Assembly: GCA_038749595.1 (NCBI GenBank)
Contig: JBCDHW010000004.1
Coordinates: 124,001-188,000, forward strand
From: Parvularcula sp038749595
Lineage (GTDB): Bacteria; Pseudomonadota; Alphaproteobacteria; Caulobacterales; Parvularculaceae
Length of the DNA stretch: 64,000 nucleotides
Direction of reading: 5' to 3'
The notes below the pieces were generated by a model. It worked only from the letters and a program-made list of their open reading frames with translations, did not search any database and was not told where the DNA came from. Shown one piece after another: positions 9,026-17,993 of the stretch (position 1 is its first letter; every line of letters begins with the position of its first letter). Position numbers and translations under genes: made by a program.

Positions 9026-10711
9026 ATGAAGCCCATTTTGCAGCTAGCGGTTCTAGTTCTCGCCGGCGTTGCGTGCGGTGAAAAAACCGCGACGGCGCAG
9101 TCGAATATTCGTCAGCCAGCGGACATTATTACCGAAGCGGCAGGGGAGCGCGATGCGTTTCTCCCCGATTTTTCCTATGCAGGATATGGGTTTGGCATTG
9201 ATCCGATACCGAAACTCTCCGGGACCATTATTTCTCCCCGCGACTTTGGCGCGATACCCAACGACGAGATTGACGATAGCCAGGCGCTCAAAGATGCCTT
9301 GGAGAAAGCGCGAGAGACAGCGGGTCCGGTCATTATTCGCTTCGAGCCAGGTCGTTATCAGCTTACGGAGGTTTTGGACCTCGACCGGTCTGATTTGGTT
9401 CTTCAAGGGGCAGGGCGCGGTCGCGGAGGAACTGAGATTTTTATGCCGCGCCCCCTGGCGATGGTGGACACCGGAACACGGTTCAACGAACTGCGGACCT
9501 ATCTCTCAAAGTATACAAAGCGGCAGCGCGAACCCCTGCGCAATCTCAATGTTCTGTTTTCTGAATATTCGTGGACGGGCGGTTTTTTCTGGATCGGCAA
9601 ACCAGGCGCGCGCGCTGTTCCGTATCTTGAAGAACAGGATCAAAAAACGCAGCCGGTCACGGTTGGACGCTCGGGTGCTCGGGGCGGCAAGACCCTATCG
9701 GTCCGCGACCCTGGATCGTTTGAGCCAGGTCAATGGATTGAAATTCTTTGGTATTCAGACAATCCAGAGAGCGGACTTATCGACTCCATCTATGGTCCTA
9801 CCGACCTGAAAATCGGTTCGCATCACTGGACGTTCGCGGACCGTCCTCTTGTCCGACACCGGACGAAGATTACCAACATACAAGGAGAGACACTCGGCCT
9901 CGCCTCTCCTTTGCCGCATCCCGTGAGCGACCGCGTTCCCGCCGAGATTGCTCTGTGGGCACCGCTTGAGCGGATAGGGATTGAGGATCTTCGCTTCACT
10001 TTCCCGAATTCGCCATCGTTCGGCCATCACGTGGAGCGTGGCTACAACGCGGTCTATCTCACCGGCGCGACCGATAGCTGGATCCGGAACATTGAGATCA
10101 CGAACCAAGACGCGGGTATCCTCACCGATGACTCCGTACACGTAACAATCTCGGATCTGATTTTTTCAGGGAATCGTCCAGGCCATTATGCGGTCCATAT
10201 GGGCAGTGTAGAGAATGTCTTGGTACAGAATATCGACATTTTCAGCCCGATGATCCACTCCCTTACCTTCAACACGAAGTCCCTACGCTCGGTCTACAAG
10301 AACGCAACGGTTCGGGCCAAGGCGGTGATTGACCAGCATGCGGGTTCGAACCACCAAAACCTGTTCGACAACATCACGCTGCATCTGACAGCCAATCGCG
10401 GGGAGGATGGCCCGTCTTACCCGGTTTTTGACGGCAGTGGTGCACCGTATTGGCAGCCTGGCCATGGACGCTACAACACGGTCTGGAACCTCAAGTTGAT
10501 CGTTGAAGGCGGCATGGCGGCGGATGAGACCCTCAGTGTGCTCGGCACCGCTGAGGGCCCGGACGCGCGGATCGTTGGGCTCCACGGGAACAGGCCGCTG
10601 ACTCTCGATTATAGGCCTGAGCCGGTCGTTGCCCACCTCAACGAGCGCGTTACGGAGATCCCATCGCTCTACGACTTCCAACTGCAGCAGAGGCGCGCCC
10701 GGGAAGAGTAG
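9026..10711 (+). CDS. Exported parallel beta-helix protein, candidate polysaccharide lyase
   Basis: A 561-aa protein with a signal peptide (hydrophobic core LAVLVLAGVAC, cleavage around residue 24). A pectate-lyase-superfamily start follows: S-P-R-D-F-G-A-I-P-N-D-x-x-D-D-S-Q-A-L near residue 75, the usual opening of Pectate_lyase_3 beta-helix domains. After it come many short beta-strand rungs (DSWIRNIEI, VHVTISDLIF, VENVLVQNIDIF). A His/Asn-rich segment (DQHAGSNHQNLFDN) may lie in the active-site groove. The start is the ATG at 9026 with GGGGGA 5 nt upstream; the longer frame overlaps the divergent hydratase. Location in an alginate island suggests a lyase or epimerase on a uronic polysaccharide. 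I cannot place it in a characterised PL family. Confidence 0.68.
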   Translation: MKPILQLAVLVLAGVACGEKTATAQSNIRQPADIITEAAGERDAFLPDFSYAGYGFGIDPIPKLSGTIISPRDFGAIPNDEIDDSQALKDALEKARETAGPVIIRFEPGRYQLTEVLDLDRSDLVLQGAGRGRGGTEIFMPRPLAMVDTGTRFNELRTYLSKYTKRQREPLRNLNVLFSEYSWTGGFFWIGKPGARAVPYLEEQDQKTQPVTVGRSGARGGKTLSVRDPGSFEPGQWIEILWYSDNPESGLIDSIYGPTDLKIGSHHWTFADRPLVRHRTKITNIQGETLGLASPLPHPVSDRVPAEIALWAPLERIGIEDLRFTFPNSPSFGHHVERGYNAVYLTGATDSWIRNIEITNQDAGILTDDSVHVTISDLIFSGNRPGHYAVHMGSVENVLVQNIDIFSPMIHSLTFNTKSLRSVYKNATVRAKAVIDQHAGSNHQNLFDNITLHLTANRGEDGPSYPVFDGSGAPYWQPGHGRYNTVWNLKLIVEGGMAADETLSVLGTAEGPDARIVGLHGNRPLTLDYRPEPVVAHLNERVTEIPSLYDFQLQQRRAREE

Positions 10712-10784
10712 GGGTAATCGTTTAGACTTGACCCCCGGCCGCCAGCGTACACATTTCTAGGGCTGTGGCGGAAACGGGTGTGAG

Positions 10785-11360
10785 ATGCCGGATCAAAAAT
10801 CGCAAAAGCGTGCCCCCGCGGCCAAGGGCGGGCTTAGCCTTTCCGATCTTGGTTCCGCGCTTGCGGTCGTGTTGTCGATCGCAGCTCTCGGCGTCTCCCT
10901 GCTCGAAGCCTCAACCGCCCAGCGCGCCGCCGAAGCGCAAGTCTGGCCGTACATCGAAATCAGCCCAGGGTATAACAGCGAAGGCTTTTCGTTCTCGCTC
11001 GAAAACAAAGGAGTGGGTCCCGCCCGGGTGCGTTACGCAACACTCTACTACGCCGGCGCGCCGATGGAGAGCATCGACGCGATGCTCCTCGATATTCTGG
11101 GTCCTGAGGACACGTTTGGTTATGAGCGTTACCGCGCCAATGATCCGACAGGCATGGTGGTCAGTGCCCGCGAGGAGGTCAACCTGTTCTCCGTGGACTG
11201 GGATCCCGTCACCAGGCGGCTTTCCCAGCTTTTGAGCACAGGGCTTGAGATCGAAGCGTGTTATTGCTCCGTCTACGATCGATGCTGGACCACATCGATG
11301 CGCATCCAAGAGCCCGTTGAGGTGGCATCCTGCCCAACGCCGCCGGTGGGCAGATCATAA
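10785..11360 (+). CDS. Hypothetical single-pass membrane protein
   Basis: A 191-aa protein of unknown function. After a charged N-terminus (about 18 residues) there is one hydrophobic segment (LGSALAVVLSIAALGVSLL), then an extracytoplasmic-type domain with beta-strands. ENKGVGPARV is a motif common in small hypothetical proteins with an N-terminal helix that look like stress- or envelope-related anchors. Two cysteine-containing stretches near the C-terminus (ACYCSVYDRCW, and C in VASCPTPP) could be disulfides. It is followed by convergent genes and appears to be a single-gene unit. No function is assigned. Confidence 0.65.
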   Translation: MPDQKSQKRAPAAKGGLSLSDLGSALAVVLSIAALGVSLLEASTAQRAAEAQVWPYIEISPGYNSEGFSFSLENKGVGPARVRYATLYYAGAPMESIDAMLLDILGPEDTFGYERYRANDPTGMVVSAREEVNLFSVDWDPVTRRLSQLLSTGLEIEACYCSVYDRCWTTSMRIQEPVEVASCPTPPVGRS

Positions 11361-11383
11361 CCACTGATGATCCGTTCACGGTT

Positions 11384-12121
11384 CTAAGGAGCGATCTCTG
11401 CGCCCGCATAATCAAAGCAGCGGCCCGACTGTTCAGGTGTCCACTGATCAATGACAGACAACATGGCTCCGGCGGAGTAGGTGGGGGTGAAGAGCTTCCC
11501 CTCGGGCACATTCCCTTGAAACGGCGCCGAAAGATCTGAATCCACCGTACCCGGATGAAGTCCTGCAACGACAGCGCCCTTGTTTTTGCGCGCCACTTCG
11601 ATCGCGATATTCCGCAGCAGCATATTCAGCGCAGCCTTTGACGCCCGATAGCTGTGCCAGCCGCCAAGGCGGTTATCGGAGACACTTCCCACCCGAGCGG
11701 AAAGTGCGGTGAACACGGAGCGTTCCTTATCCAGCGTGTTGACCGTCGCTTGGGCGATGAGCGCTGGGAGGAGGGCGTTGACCTCCATCACGTGGCGGAA
11801 CGCATCGCGATCAAGTTGGCGCAAGGCTTTCTCGGGCTTGTGGGTTTCCCCGTGAAGCGTCCCCAGCGCCACGATCGCAAGGTGCAGCGGCCCATCCTCT
11901 GCCGCCTTGTTCCCCGCCGCTTGGATGCTCTCAACGCTCTGCGGATCATAGGAGACGGAACGCACCTTGGCAGACGCCTCTGTCCCGCTGCGCGAGAGAG
12001 CGCTCACCGCCGCGCAGCGCGGGTCATCGCGGAGGTGCGCGACAAAAGCCGCGCCGATGCCGCCCGATGCACCCCACACAGCGGCGCGGTAACCCTCGGG
12101 GAAACTCTTGAGACTGATCAT
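11384..12121 (-). CDS. SDR-family oxidoreductase (C-factor-like)
   Basis: A 245-aa short-chain dehydrogenase. It has a Rossmann glycine motif WGASGGIGAAF and a catalytic YRASKAALNML (Tyr-x3-Lys), with a serine in FTALSARVGS about 20 residues before it. The resemblance is to the C-factor/cell-to-cell-signalling SDR group common in proteobacteria, whose substrates are mostly unknown. Its ATG overlaps the stop of the upstream DUF2256 gene by 4 nt (ATGA), an arrangement that implies co-translation. Confidence 0.78.
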   Translation of the reverse strand: MISLKSFPEGYRAAVWGASGGIGAAFVAHLRDDPRCAAVSALSRSGTEASAKVRSVSYDPQSVESIQAAGNKAAEDGPLHLAIVALGTLHGETHKPEKALRQLDRDAFRHVMEVNALLPALIAQATVNTLDKERSVFTALSARVGSVSDNRLGGWHSYRASKAALNMLLRNIAIEVARKNKGAVVAGLHPGTVDSDLSAPFQGNVPEGKLFTPTYSAGAMLSVIDQWTPEQSGRCFDYAGAEIAP

Positions 12122-12288
12122 TGTGCACTTCCGCCTTTCGGACGCTCACGGCGGCAACGGTCCGAGCAGTATTGCACCTCGTCCCAGACCCGTTCCCACT
12201 TTTTCCGCCACGTGAAAGGGCGGCCGCAGGTCTTGCAGTCCTTCTGGGGCAAATTCCCCTTCGCAACCGATTTTCCGCGCCGTTTCAT
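12118..12288 (-). CDS. DUF2256 small zinc-ribbon-like protein
   Basis: A 56-aa basic protein with a four-cysteine pattern, C-x2-C (CKTCGRPF) and C-x3-C (YCSDRC), separated by WRKKWERVWDEV. This is the signature of DUF2256, a short widespread family often next to cryptochrome/photolyase-like or SDR genes. The start is the ATG at 12288 with GAGG about 8 nt upstream; the long frame upstream is arbitrary and antisense to the M28 gene's leader. Metal binding is inferred from the cysteines; function is unknown. Confidence 0.8.
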   Translation of the reverse strand: MKRRGKSVAKGNLPQKDCKTCGRPFTWRKKWERVWDEVQYCSDRCRRERPKGGSAQ

Positions 12289-12417
12289 CTCGTGAACCTC
12301 TAGGCGGCCCGTTAGGCGAAATCGCGCGGCGTTACCCGCGGCGCGGCGTCGCGCGGATGGACGTCCTGGATAATCACGGTTATGCGCGCTCGGCTCAACC
12401 GAAAGGAACCCGCGCGC

Positions 12418-14031
12418 ATGGTCTTCACCCGCCATCTTTGCTTGATCACGCTTGCGATATTGGCGCTCGCTGGGTGCTCCTCAACGTCCGGTCTGTTTGA
12501 ACCGTCGTTGTCCGGCAGGATCAAAGGGCACGTGAAGATCCTCGCGTCTGACGCTTTTGAGGGGCGGGGAACAGGATCCGAGGGCTATGTCAAAGCAGCG
12601 GCGTACATTGCGGGCATCTACACCGAAGGCGGCATCGCACCGGCATTGCCCAACTACCGCCAAGACGTCCCTTTGATCGCGATTGACCCGGGCAGCGTCA
12701 GCGGAGCCCTGACGCTTGCGATTGACGGTGAAACCGTGCCGCTTGTGCCCGATGAAACCGTAGCTTTTCTCCCCCCCAGTGACGGCGTCGGCGATGGCTA
12801 TAAGGCGTTGGCCAGCGGCTCGGTCGTCTTTGTCGGTGACGGCGTTGTTGCCCCCGACCTCGGGATGAACCCGTACGAAAACGTTGATGTCACTGGGAAA
12901 ATCGTCGCGATGTTTCGCGGCGCGGCGCCCATCGATGACCGCGCAACCGAGGTGCATGTCCGCCGGTTCGACGTCAAACAGCGCGAAGCCGCCAAACGCG
13001 GCGCTGTCGGGATCCTCTATCTCGATCGCCAGGACCGGAAGCTCACGACACTCACGCGTCTGCGCGCATCGCATCCAGAAGGAAGCCTCGCCCTGGGCCC
13101 AGGGTTTGACGCGCCCATGCCCACCGCGCTCCTTAAGCTCGAAACGTTCAAAGCGATGGTCTCCGCATCCGGCCGTGATCCCGAAGAGGTGCTCGACGGC
13201 CTGGCGAATGGAGAAGCCGAAAGCTTTGCACTGAACGCGTCGGCGACGATCGAAACCCAGGCCAGTGCCGTTCCCATCGCCACGTATAACGTCGTCGGTG
13301 TCGTCCGTGGCTCCGATCCAGCCCTAGCCTCAGAGGCGGTGGTGGTCACCGCGCATCTTGACCACTTAGGGATGCGTCCGCTGCGAGAAGGCGAAGAGGG
13401 CCCTAAAGACCGCATCTTTAACGGCGCTGTCGACAATGCATCCGGTACGGCGATCATCATGGAGACCGCGCTCGAACTCGCCCGCCGCGGCGGTGCTGCG
13501 CGCTCAGTGATCTTCGCATCGGTCACGGCCGAGGAAGCGGGACTACTCGGCTCGGCGCACCTTGCTCGAAACATCGCGGACATGGGCTTCACCCCAGTGG
13601 CCAACGTCAACGTCGATATGCCCGTCCTGACCTATCCGATGAACGACATTATCGGCTTTGGCGAAGCCTACTCAAGCCTCGGCGAGCCGCTGCGCGCTGC
13701 CGCCGACGCCGTCGGTCTCGTCGCTACGGAAGATCCTGTCCCGGAGATGAGCCTGTTTGTCCGGTCCGACCATTATCGCTTCGTCCAAGAGGGCATCCCA
13801 GCGCTGTTTCTCTTCAACGGTATGACCGACGAGGGCCTCGAAGGCTTCCGCGAATTCATGCGCACCCACTACCACCGGCCGTCGGATGAGGTGTCTCTGA
13901 AGCTCAATTGGAAGGATGCCGCAAAGCTCACCCGCATGACCACCGATCTCGTTGAACGAATCGCCAACGACCCGGAGCGCCCGACATGGAATGAAGGCGT
14001 CGTGTTCGCTCCCGCAAAACCCCAGGGATAA
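12418..14031 (+). CDS. M28-family metallopeptidase, lipoprotein
   Basis: A 537-aa exported zinc peptidase. It starts with a lipoprotein signal (LILALAGC-type lipobox, cysteine near residue 20). A PA-like insert region is followed by the M28 catalytic core: VTAHLDHLG (first zinc His), FNGAVDNASGTA (bridging Asp), TAEEAGLLGS (catalytic and zinc Glu), NVDMP (Asp), SDHYRF and THYHRPSDE (last His). All expected ligands are present. M28 enzymes of this type are aminopeptidases or related exopeptidases in the periplasm or outer membrane. The ATG at 12418 is preferred over an in-frame ATG at 12382 because it follows AAAGGA and gives a compact signal sequence. Confidence 0.87.
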   Translation: MVFTRHLCLITLAILALAGCSSTSGLFEPSLSGRIKGHVKILASDAFEGRGTGSEGYVKAAAYIAGIYTEGGIAPALPNYRQDVPLIAIDPGSVSGALTLAIDGETVPLVPDETVAFLPPSDGVGDGYKALASGSVVFVGDGVVAPDLGMNPYENVDVTGKIVAMFRGAAPIDDRATEVHVRRFDVKQREAAKRGAVGILYLDRQDRKLTTLTRLRASHPEGSLALGPGFDAPMPTALLKLETFKAMVSASGRDPEEVLDGLANGEAESFALNASATIETQASAVPIATYNVVGVVRGSDPALASEAVVVTAHLDHLGMRPLREGEEGPKDRIFNGAVDNASGTAIIMETALELARRGGAARSVIFASVTAEEAGLLGSAHLARNIADMGFTPVANVNVDMPVLTYPMNDIIGFGEAYSSLGEPLRAAADAVGLVATEDPVPEMSLFVRSDHYRFVQEGIPALFLFNGMTDEGLEGFREFMRTHYHRPSDEVSLKLNWKDAAKLTRMTTDLVERIANDPERPTWNEGVVFAPAKPQG

Positions 14032-14088
14032 ACGCCGCGCGCCAGGCGCTTGACCCATCCGCCGCAACGCTCGACATCTTCGCGCGCT

Positions 14089-15777
14089 ATGTTGGTTGAG
14101 CTCACCATTCAGGACATCGTGCTCATCGAGCGCCTGACCCTCCGTTTCAGCGGAGGCCTCTCGGCGCTCACCGGCGAGACGGGAGCCGGCAAATCGATTT
14201 TGCTCGACAGCCTCGGACTGGCCGTCGGAGGGAAAGCGGAGAAGGGCTTGGTCCGCCAAGGCGCTGAGCGCGGGATCGTGAACGCTGTGTTCGACGCACC
14301 CGACACCCATCCGGCCTGGCATCTTCTGCAAGAAGCGGGGGTACCCGCGGAAGATGACCTGATCATGCTGCGACGCGAGCAACGCGCCGATGGCAAATCC
14401 CGCGCCTTCGTCAACGATCAAACCGTGCCCGTCAGCGTGCTGAGGCGGATTGGCCAAAGCCTGATTGAGGTCCACGGCCAACACGAGAGCCAAGGCTTCC
14501 TCGACCAATCCGTGCACCGCGCCTTGCTCGATGACTTTGCGCGGGTCGGTAAAGAACGCGAAGCCGTCAGGCGCGCATGGCAAGACCTCAGAGTCGTCCG
14601 TGCAGAGATTGCCGAAGGGGAGGCCAAAGCGGAGGCAGCGGTGAGAGAGGCCGACTATCTCCGCCACGCCGCCGCTGAACTCGCATCCCTCGATCCCCAG
14701 CCCGGCGAAGAAGCCGAGCTCGCGGACCGGCGCGCCGTGCTGATGGCCGCGGAGAAAGTGTCCGAGGATCTGTCCGCGGCACTCTCAGCCCTCGGCGAAG
14801 ATGGCCTTGAAGCGAAAGTATCCTCCGTTGCCGGACGGATCGAGCGCGCTGCCGAACGCTTGGGCGAGGACGCCGCGGAGCCCCTCCGCGTGGTGGCCAC
14901 CCGGCTTGACGCAGCCCTCAGCGAATTTGGCGAAGCGCGCTCGGCGCTGCTCGATGCGGCTGAGGCCTTCACCCAAGATGAGCGCGCCCTGGAAGCAACA
15001 GAAGAACGCCTTTTCGCGCTGCGCGCAGCAGGCCGGAAATATGGTCGGCCGCCCGATGATTTGCATGCGTACGCTGAAGATATAGGACAGCAATTAGCGA
15101 TGCTGGACGAGGGAGAGGCGAGCTTCGCCGCCCTCCGCGCGCAAGAAAAAGAGCTCTTGTCCGTCTACGGAGCAGCGGCCACGAAACTCTCCAGTAAGCG
15201 CCAGAAAGCCGCCGCGAAATTTGCGAAGGCGGTCATGGCGGAGCTCAAGCCATTGAAGCTCGACAAGGCCCAATTCCGTGTTGTTGTTGAACCGGATAGC
15301 GAACATCCGAGTGAGCACGGGATTGACCGGGTGGCGTTTGAGGTGTCCACCAACCCCGGCGCGCCGTTTGGCCCCTTAAAGCAGATTGCCTCAGGCGGCG
15401 AGCTCTCCCGTTTCGTCTTGGCACTGAAGACCGTCCTCACCGCGAAAGACGGCCGATCGGTGATCGTCTTTGACGAGGTGGATTCGGGGGTCGGCGGAGC
15501 GGTTGCTGATGCAATCGGTGAACGCCTAGCACGTATCGCGTCCGATGCGCAAACGCTCGTCGTAACCCACTCTCCCCAGGTGGCGGCTCGGTCGATCACC
15601 CACTTCAAAGTTCAAAAAGCAGGCAAAAAGTCCGTCAAGACTGAGGTCAGTATGCTGAACGATCAGCAACGGCGCGAGGAGATTGCCCGGATGTTGTCCG
15701 GCCGCGAAGTCACCGACGAGGCGCGCGCTGCTGCGCGTAAACTCCTCGCGGAGGGCCAGGTGGAGAAGGCTGCGTGA
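14089..15777 (+). CDS. recN: DNA repair protein RecN
   Basis: A 562-aa SMC-like ATPase. The N-terminal Walker A is LTGETGAGKSILLDSL. A long central coiled coil rich in Ala/Glu/Arg spans about residues 155-360. The C-terminal signature SGGELSRF and Walker B VIVFDEVDSGVGG complete the ATPase head. RecN acts in double-strand break repair and is usually SOS-induced. The ATG at 14089 starts the family sequence (MLVELTIQDIVLIERL); there is no clear Shine-Dalgarno, and the upstream TTG extension is not family-like. The gene overlaps ligA by 4 nt (GTGA), linking two repair genes in one unit. I do not see a clear LexA box upstream. Confidence 0.93.
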   Translation: MLVELTIQDIVLIERLTLRFSGGLSALTGETGAGKSILLDSLGLAVGGKAEKGLVRQGAERGIVNAVFDAPDTHPAWHLLQEAGVPAEDDLIMLRREQRADGKSRAFVNDQTVPVSVLRRIGQSLIEVHGQHESQGFLDQSVHRALLDDFARVGKEREAVRRAWQDLRVVRAEIAEGEAKAEAAVREADYLRHAAAELASLDPQPGEEAELADRRAVLMAAEKVSEDLSAALSALGEDGLEAKVSSVAGRIERAAERLGEDAAEPLRVVATRLDAALSEFGEARSALLDAAEAFTQDERALEATEERLFALRAAGRKYGRPPDDLHAYAEDIGQQLAMLDEGEASFAALRAQEKELLSVYGAAATKLSSKRQKAAAKFAKAVMAELKPLKLDKAQFRVVVEPDSEHPSEHGIDRVAFEVSTNPGAPFGPLKQIASGGELSRFVLALKTVLTAKDGRSVIVFDEVDSGVGGAVADAIGERLARIASDAQTLVVTHSPQVAARSITHFKVQKAGKKSVKTEVSMLNDQQRREEIARMLSGREVTDEARAAARKLLAEGQVEKAA

Positions 15778-17909
15778 GCGCCAAAATGACGGAGCGCCAA
15801 GCCGCTCAACGCTTGAAAGAAATCGCTCAGCAAATGGCCGAGGCCGACCGCGCCTACGAGGACGCGGCTCCTGTCATGACTGACGCTGACTATGATGCTC
15901 TGCGTGCGGAAAATCTAGCGCTTGAAAAAGAGTTTCCCGGCGCAAAGCGCGCCGATAGTCCGTCGGTGAAGGTCGGCACTACGCCTTCGGGCCGCTTCCC
16001 GAAGGTCGAGCACGCGCGCCCCATGCTCTCGCTTGATAATGCGTTTACGGATGATGACGTCTTCGATTTTGCCGCCCGCGTGAAGCGATTTTTAGGCCTT
16101 AGCGAAGATGCTGAGCTGGTCCTCACCGCAGAACCCAAAATTGACGGGCTCTCTGCCAGCCTTCGCTATGAAGACGGTACACTGACGATCGGCGCAACGC
16201 GCGGTGACGGCCGTGTCGGCGAAGATGTCAGCGCCAACCTGCGCACGCTCGACGATATTCCGCATAAGGTCAAAGCCCGCGGCGTTCTTGAGGTCCGCGG
16301 CGAGGTTTACATGTCGAAATCAGACTTCGCCGACATGAATGAAGCCTTTGAGAAGGCAGGTGAAAAGACGTTCGCCAATCCAAGAAACGCGGCAGCAGGA
16401 TCGCTGCGCCAGAAAGACGTCGCGATCACGGCCCGACGTCCTCTGAGGTTCTTCACCCACGGCCTGGGAGAACTGTCGGCACCTCTGGCGGACACACTCA
16501 GCAGCACAACGTCGGCCCTCGAAAAGCTCGGTTTTCCTCCCAATCCCCTCGCAAAAATCTGTTCGTCCGTGGACGACGCACTCGCGCACTATCGGCTGAT
16601 TGAGGAGCAGCGCGCTTCCCTCGATTATGACATTGATGGTGTTGTCTACAAAGTGGACCGCCTCGATTACCAAGATCGGCTGGGCTTTGTCGGACGCGCA
16701 CCGCGGTGGGCGATCGCTCATAAATTTCCGGCGGAAAAAGCGACCACGCGGCTCCTCGACATCGCAATCCAGGTCGGCCGGACCGGCGCACTCACTCCCA
16801 TCGCTCGGCTGGAGCCTGTGACCGTCGGCGGTGTCGTCGTCTCCAACGCAACGCTTCACAATCAGGACGAGATAGAGCGGCTCGATGTACGCGTCGGCGA
16901 TACGGTCCGTGTCCAGAGAGCAGGCGATGTGATCCCTCAAGTCCTTGAAGTGCTGACGGAAAAGCGGCCTAAAGGACTGAAGAAATTCCCTTTTCCTGAA
17001 ACCTGCCCCGTCTGCGGATCGGCGGCTGTTCGCGAAGTCAATCCGCGGACCGGCGAGCGCGATGTCGTTCGTCGGTGTACGGGTAATTTCATTTGCGCGG
17101 CGCAGTCTGTCGAGCGCCTTAAGCATTTCGTGTCTCGGGGCGCGATGGATATCGATGGACTTGGCGAACGCCAGATCGATGACCTCTTCAGACGCCATAT
17201 GGTCCGTGAGCCCGCCGATATTTTCACGCTCCAAAAGCGTCAGCTCGCCGGAGCGTTCAACGTACCCGGAACGTCCGACCTCTTCGCCTATAAAAAGACG
17301 TCCCGTCGTGGCAGCGCGGCCTGGACCGCCGAGATCACCAATCAAAAATCGATCGATAATCTCTTCGCCGCGATCGAGAACACGCGCCAGCGCCCCTGGG
17401 GCCGGGTGATCGCCGCGCTCGGCATCCGGCATGTCGGCCAGATCACCGCCAACCTGTTGGCGGAGCGTTATCCGTCACCCGACGCGTTCATCACCCTCGG
17501 CGCAGGCCTCCAAGAGGAAGAGAGCGTGGCTCGCGAAGAGCTCATTGCGATTGACGGTCTCGGCGAGACGGTGGCCGACATGCTCACCGCCTTTTTCTCT
17601 GACCGCCGCAATCGTGAGGTTTTGGAAAGACTGTTCACGGAGCTTTCTCCCGAAGCGCCCGAGAAAGTCGCCGACGATGGTCCACTCACGGGGAAAAGCA
17701 TCGTCTTCACCGGAGGCCTCACGGAAATGACCCGCGACGAAGCCAAGGCAATCGCAACCCGCCTGGGCGCGAGGGTGGTCAGCTCGGTCTCGAAAAAGAC
17801 CGACATCGTCGTGGCTGGCGAAAAAGCCGGGTCGAAAGAGAAAAAAGCCCGCGAGCTCAAGCTCGAGGTCTGGGACGAGGCCGCCTGGCTGAGGGTCGCG
17901 CGCGGCTAA
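15774..17909 (+). CDS. ligA: NAD-dependent DNA ligase LigA
   Basis: A 711-aa enzyme with the complete LigA architecture. An N-terminal Ia domain is followed by the adenylation site KIDG (lysine in AEPKIDGLSAS). An OB fold comes next, then a four-cysteine zinc finger (CPVCGS and CTGNFIC), helix-hairpin-helix repeats, and a C-terminal BRCT domain (GKSIVFTGGLTEMTRDEAK). It seals nicks in DNA using NAD+ and is normally essential. The start given is the GTG that overlaps the recN stop; an in-frame ATG at 15786 is an equally possible start (MTERQAAQRL). There is nothing unusual in the catalytic residues. Confidence 0.95.
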   Translation: MSAKMTERQAAQRLKEIAQQMAEADRAYEDAAPVMTDADYDALRAENLALEKEFPGAKRADSPSVKVGTTPSGRFPKVEHARPMLSLDNAFTDDDVFDFAARVKRFLGLSEDAELVLTAEPKIDGLSASLRYEDGTLTIGATRGDGRVGEDVSANLRTLDDIPHKVKARGVLEVRGEVYMSKSDFADMNEAFEKAGEKTFANPRNAAAGSLRQKDVAITARRPLRFFTHGLGELSAPLADTLSSTTSALEKLGFPPNPLAKICSSVDDALAHYRLIEEQRASLDYDIDGVVYKVDRLDYQDRLGFVGRAPRWAIAHKFPAEKATTRLLDIAIQVGRTGALTPIARLEPVTVGGVVVSNATLHNQDEIERLDVRVGDTVRVQRAGDVIPQVLEVLTEKRPKGLKKFPFPETCPVCGSAAVREVNPRTGERDVVRRCTGNFICAAQSVERLKHFVSRGAMDIDGLGERQIDDLFRRHMVREPADIFTLQKRQLAGAFNVPGTSDLFAYKKTSRRGSAAWTAEITNQKSIDNLFAAIENTRQRPWGRVIAALGIRHVGQITANLLAERYPSPDAFITLGAGLQEEESVAREELIAIDGLGETVADMLTAFFSDRRNREVLERLFTELSPEAPEKVADDGPLTGKSIVFTGGLTEMTRDEAKAIATRLGARVVSSVSKKTDIVVAGEKAGSKEKKARELKLEVWDEAAWLRVARG

Positions 17910-17993
17910 CCTCTCTGCGATCACAGCCGCATCCGCTTGCCTTTCTGAGGCGTCCGGGCCAACCCGTCCGCAACGATTTGGAGGAAGAGCACC

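Noticed and set aside
10740..10776. CCGCCA...TGGCGG dyad upstream of the 10785 gene
   Set aside because: Arms of 6 bp with a long spacer and no T-run; not a terminator and too weak for an operator claim.
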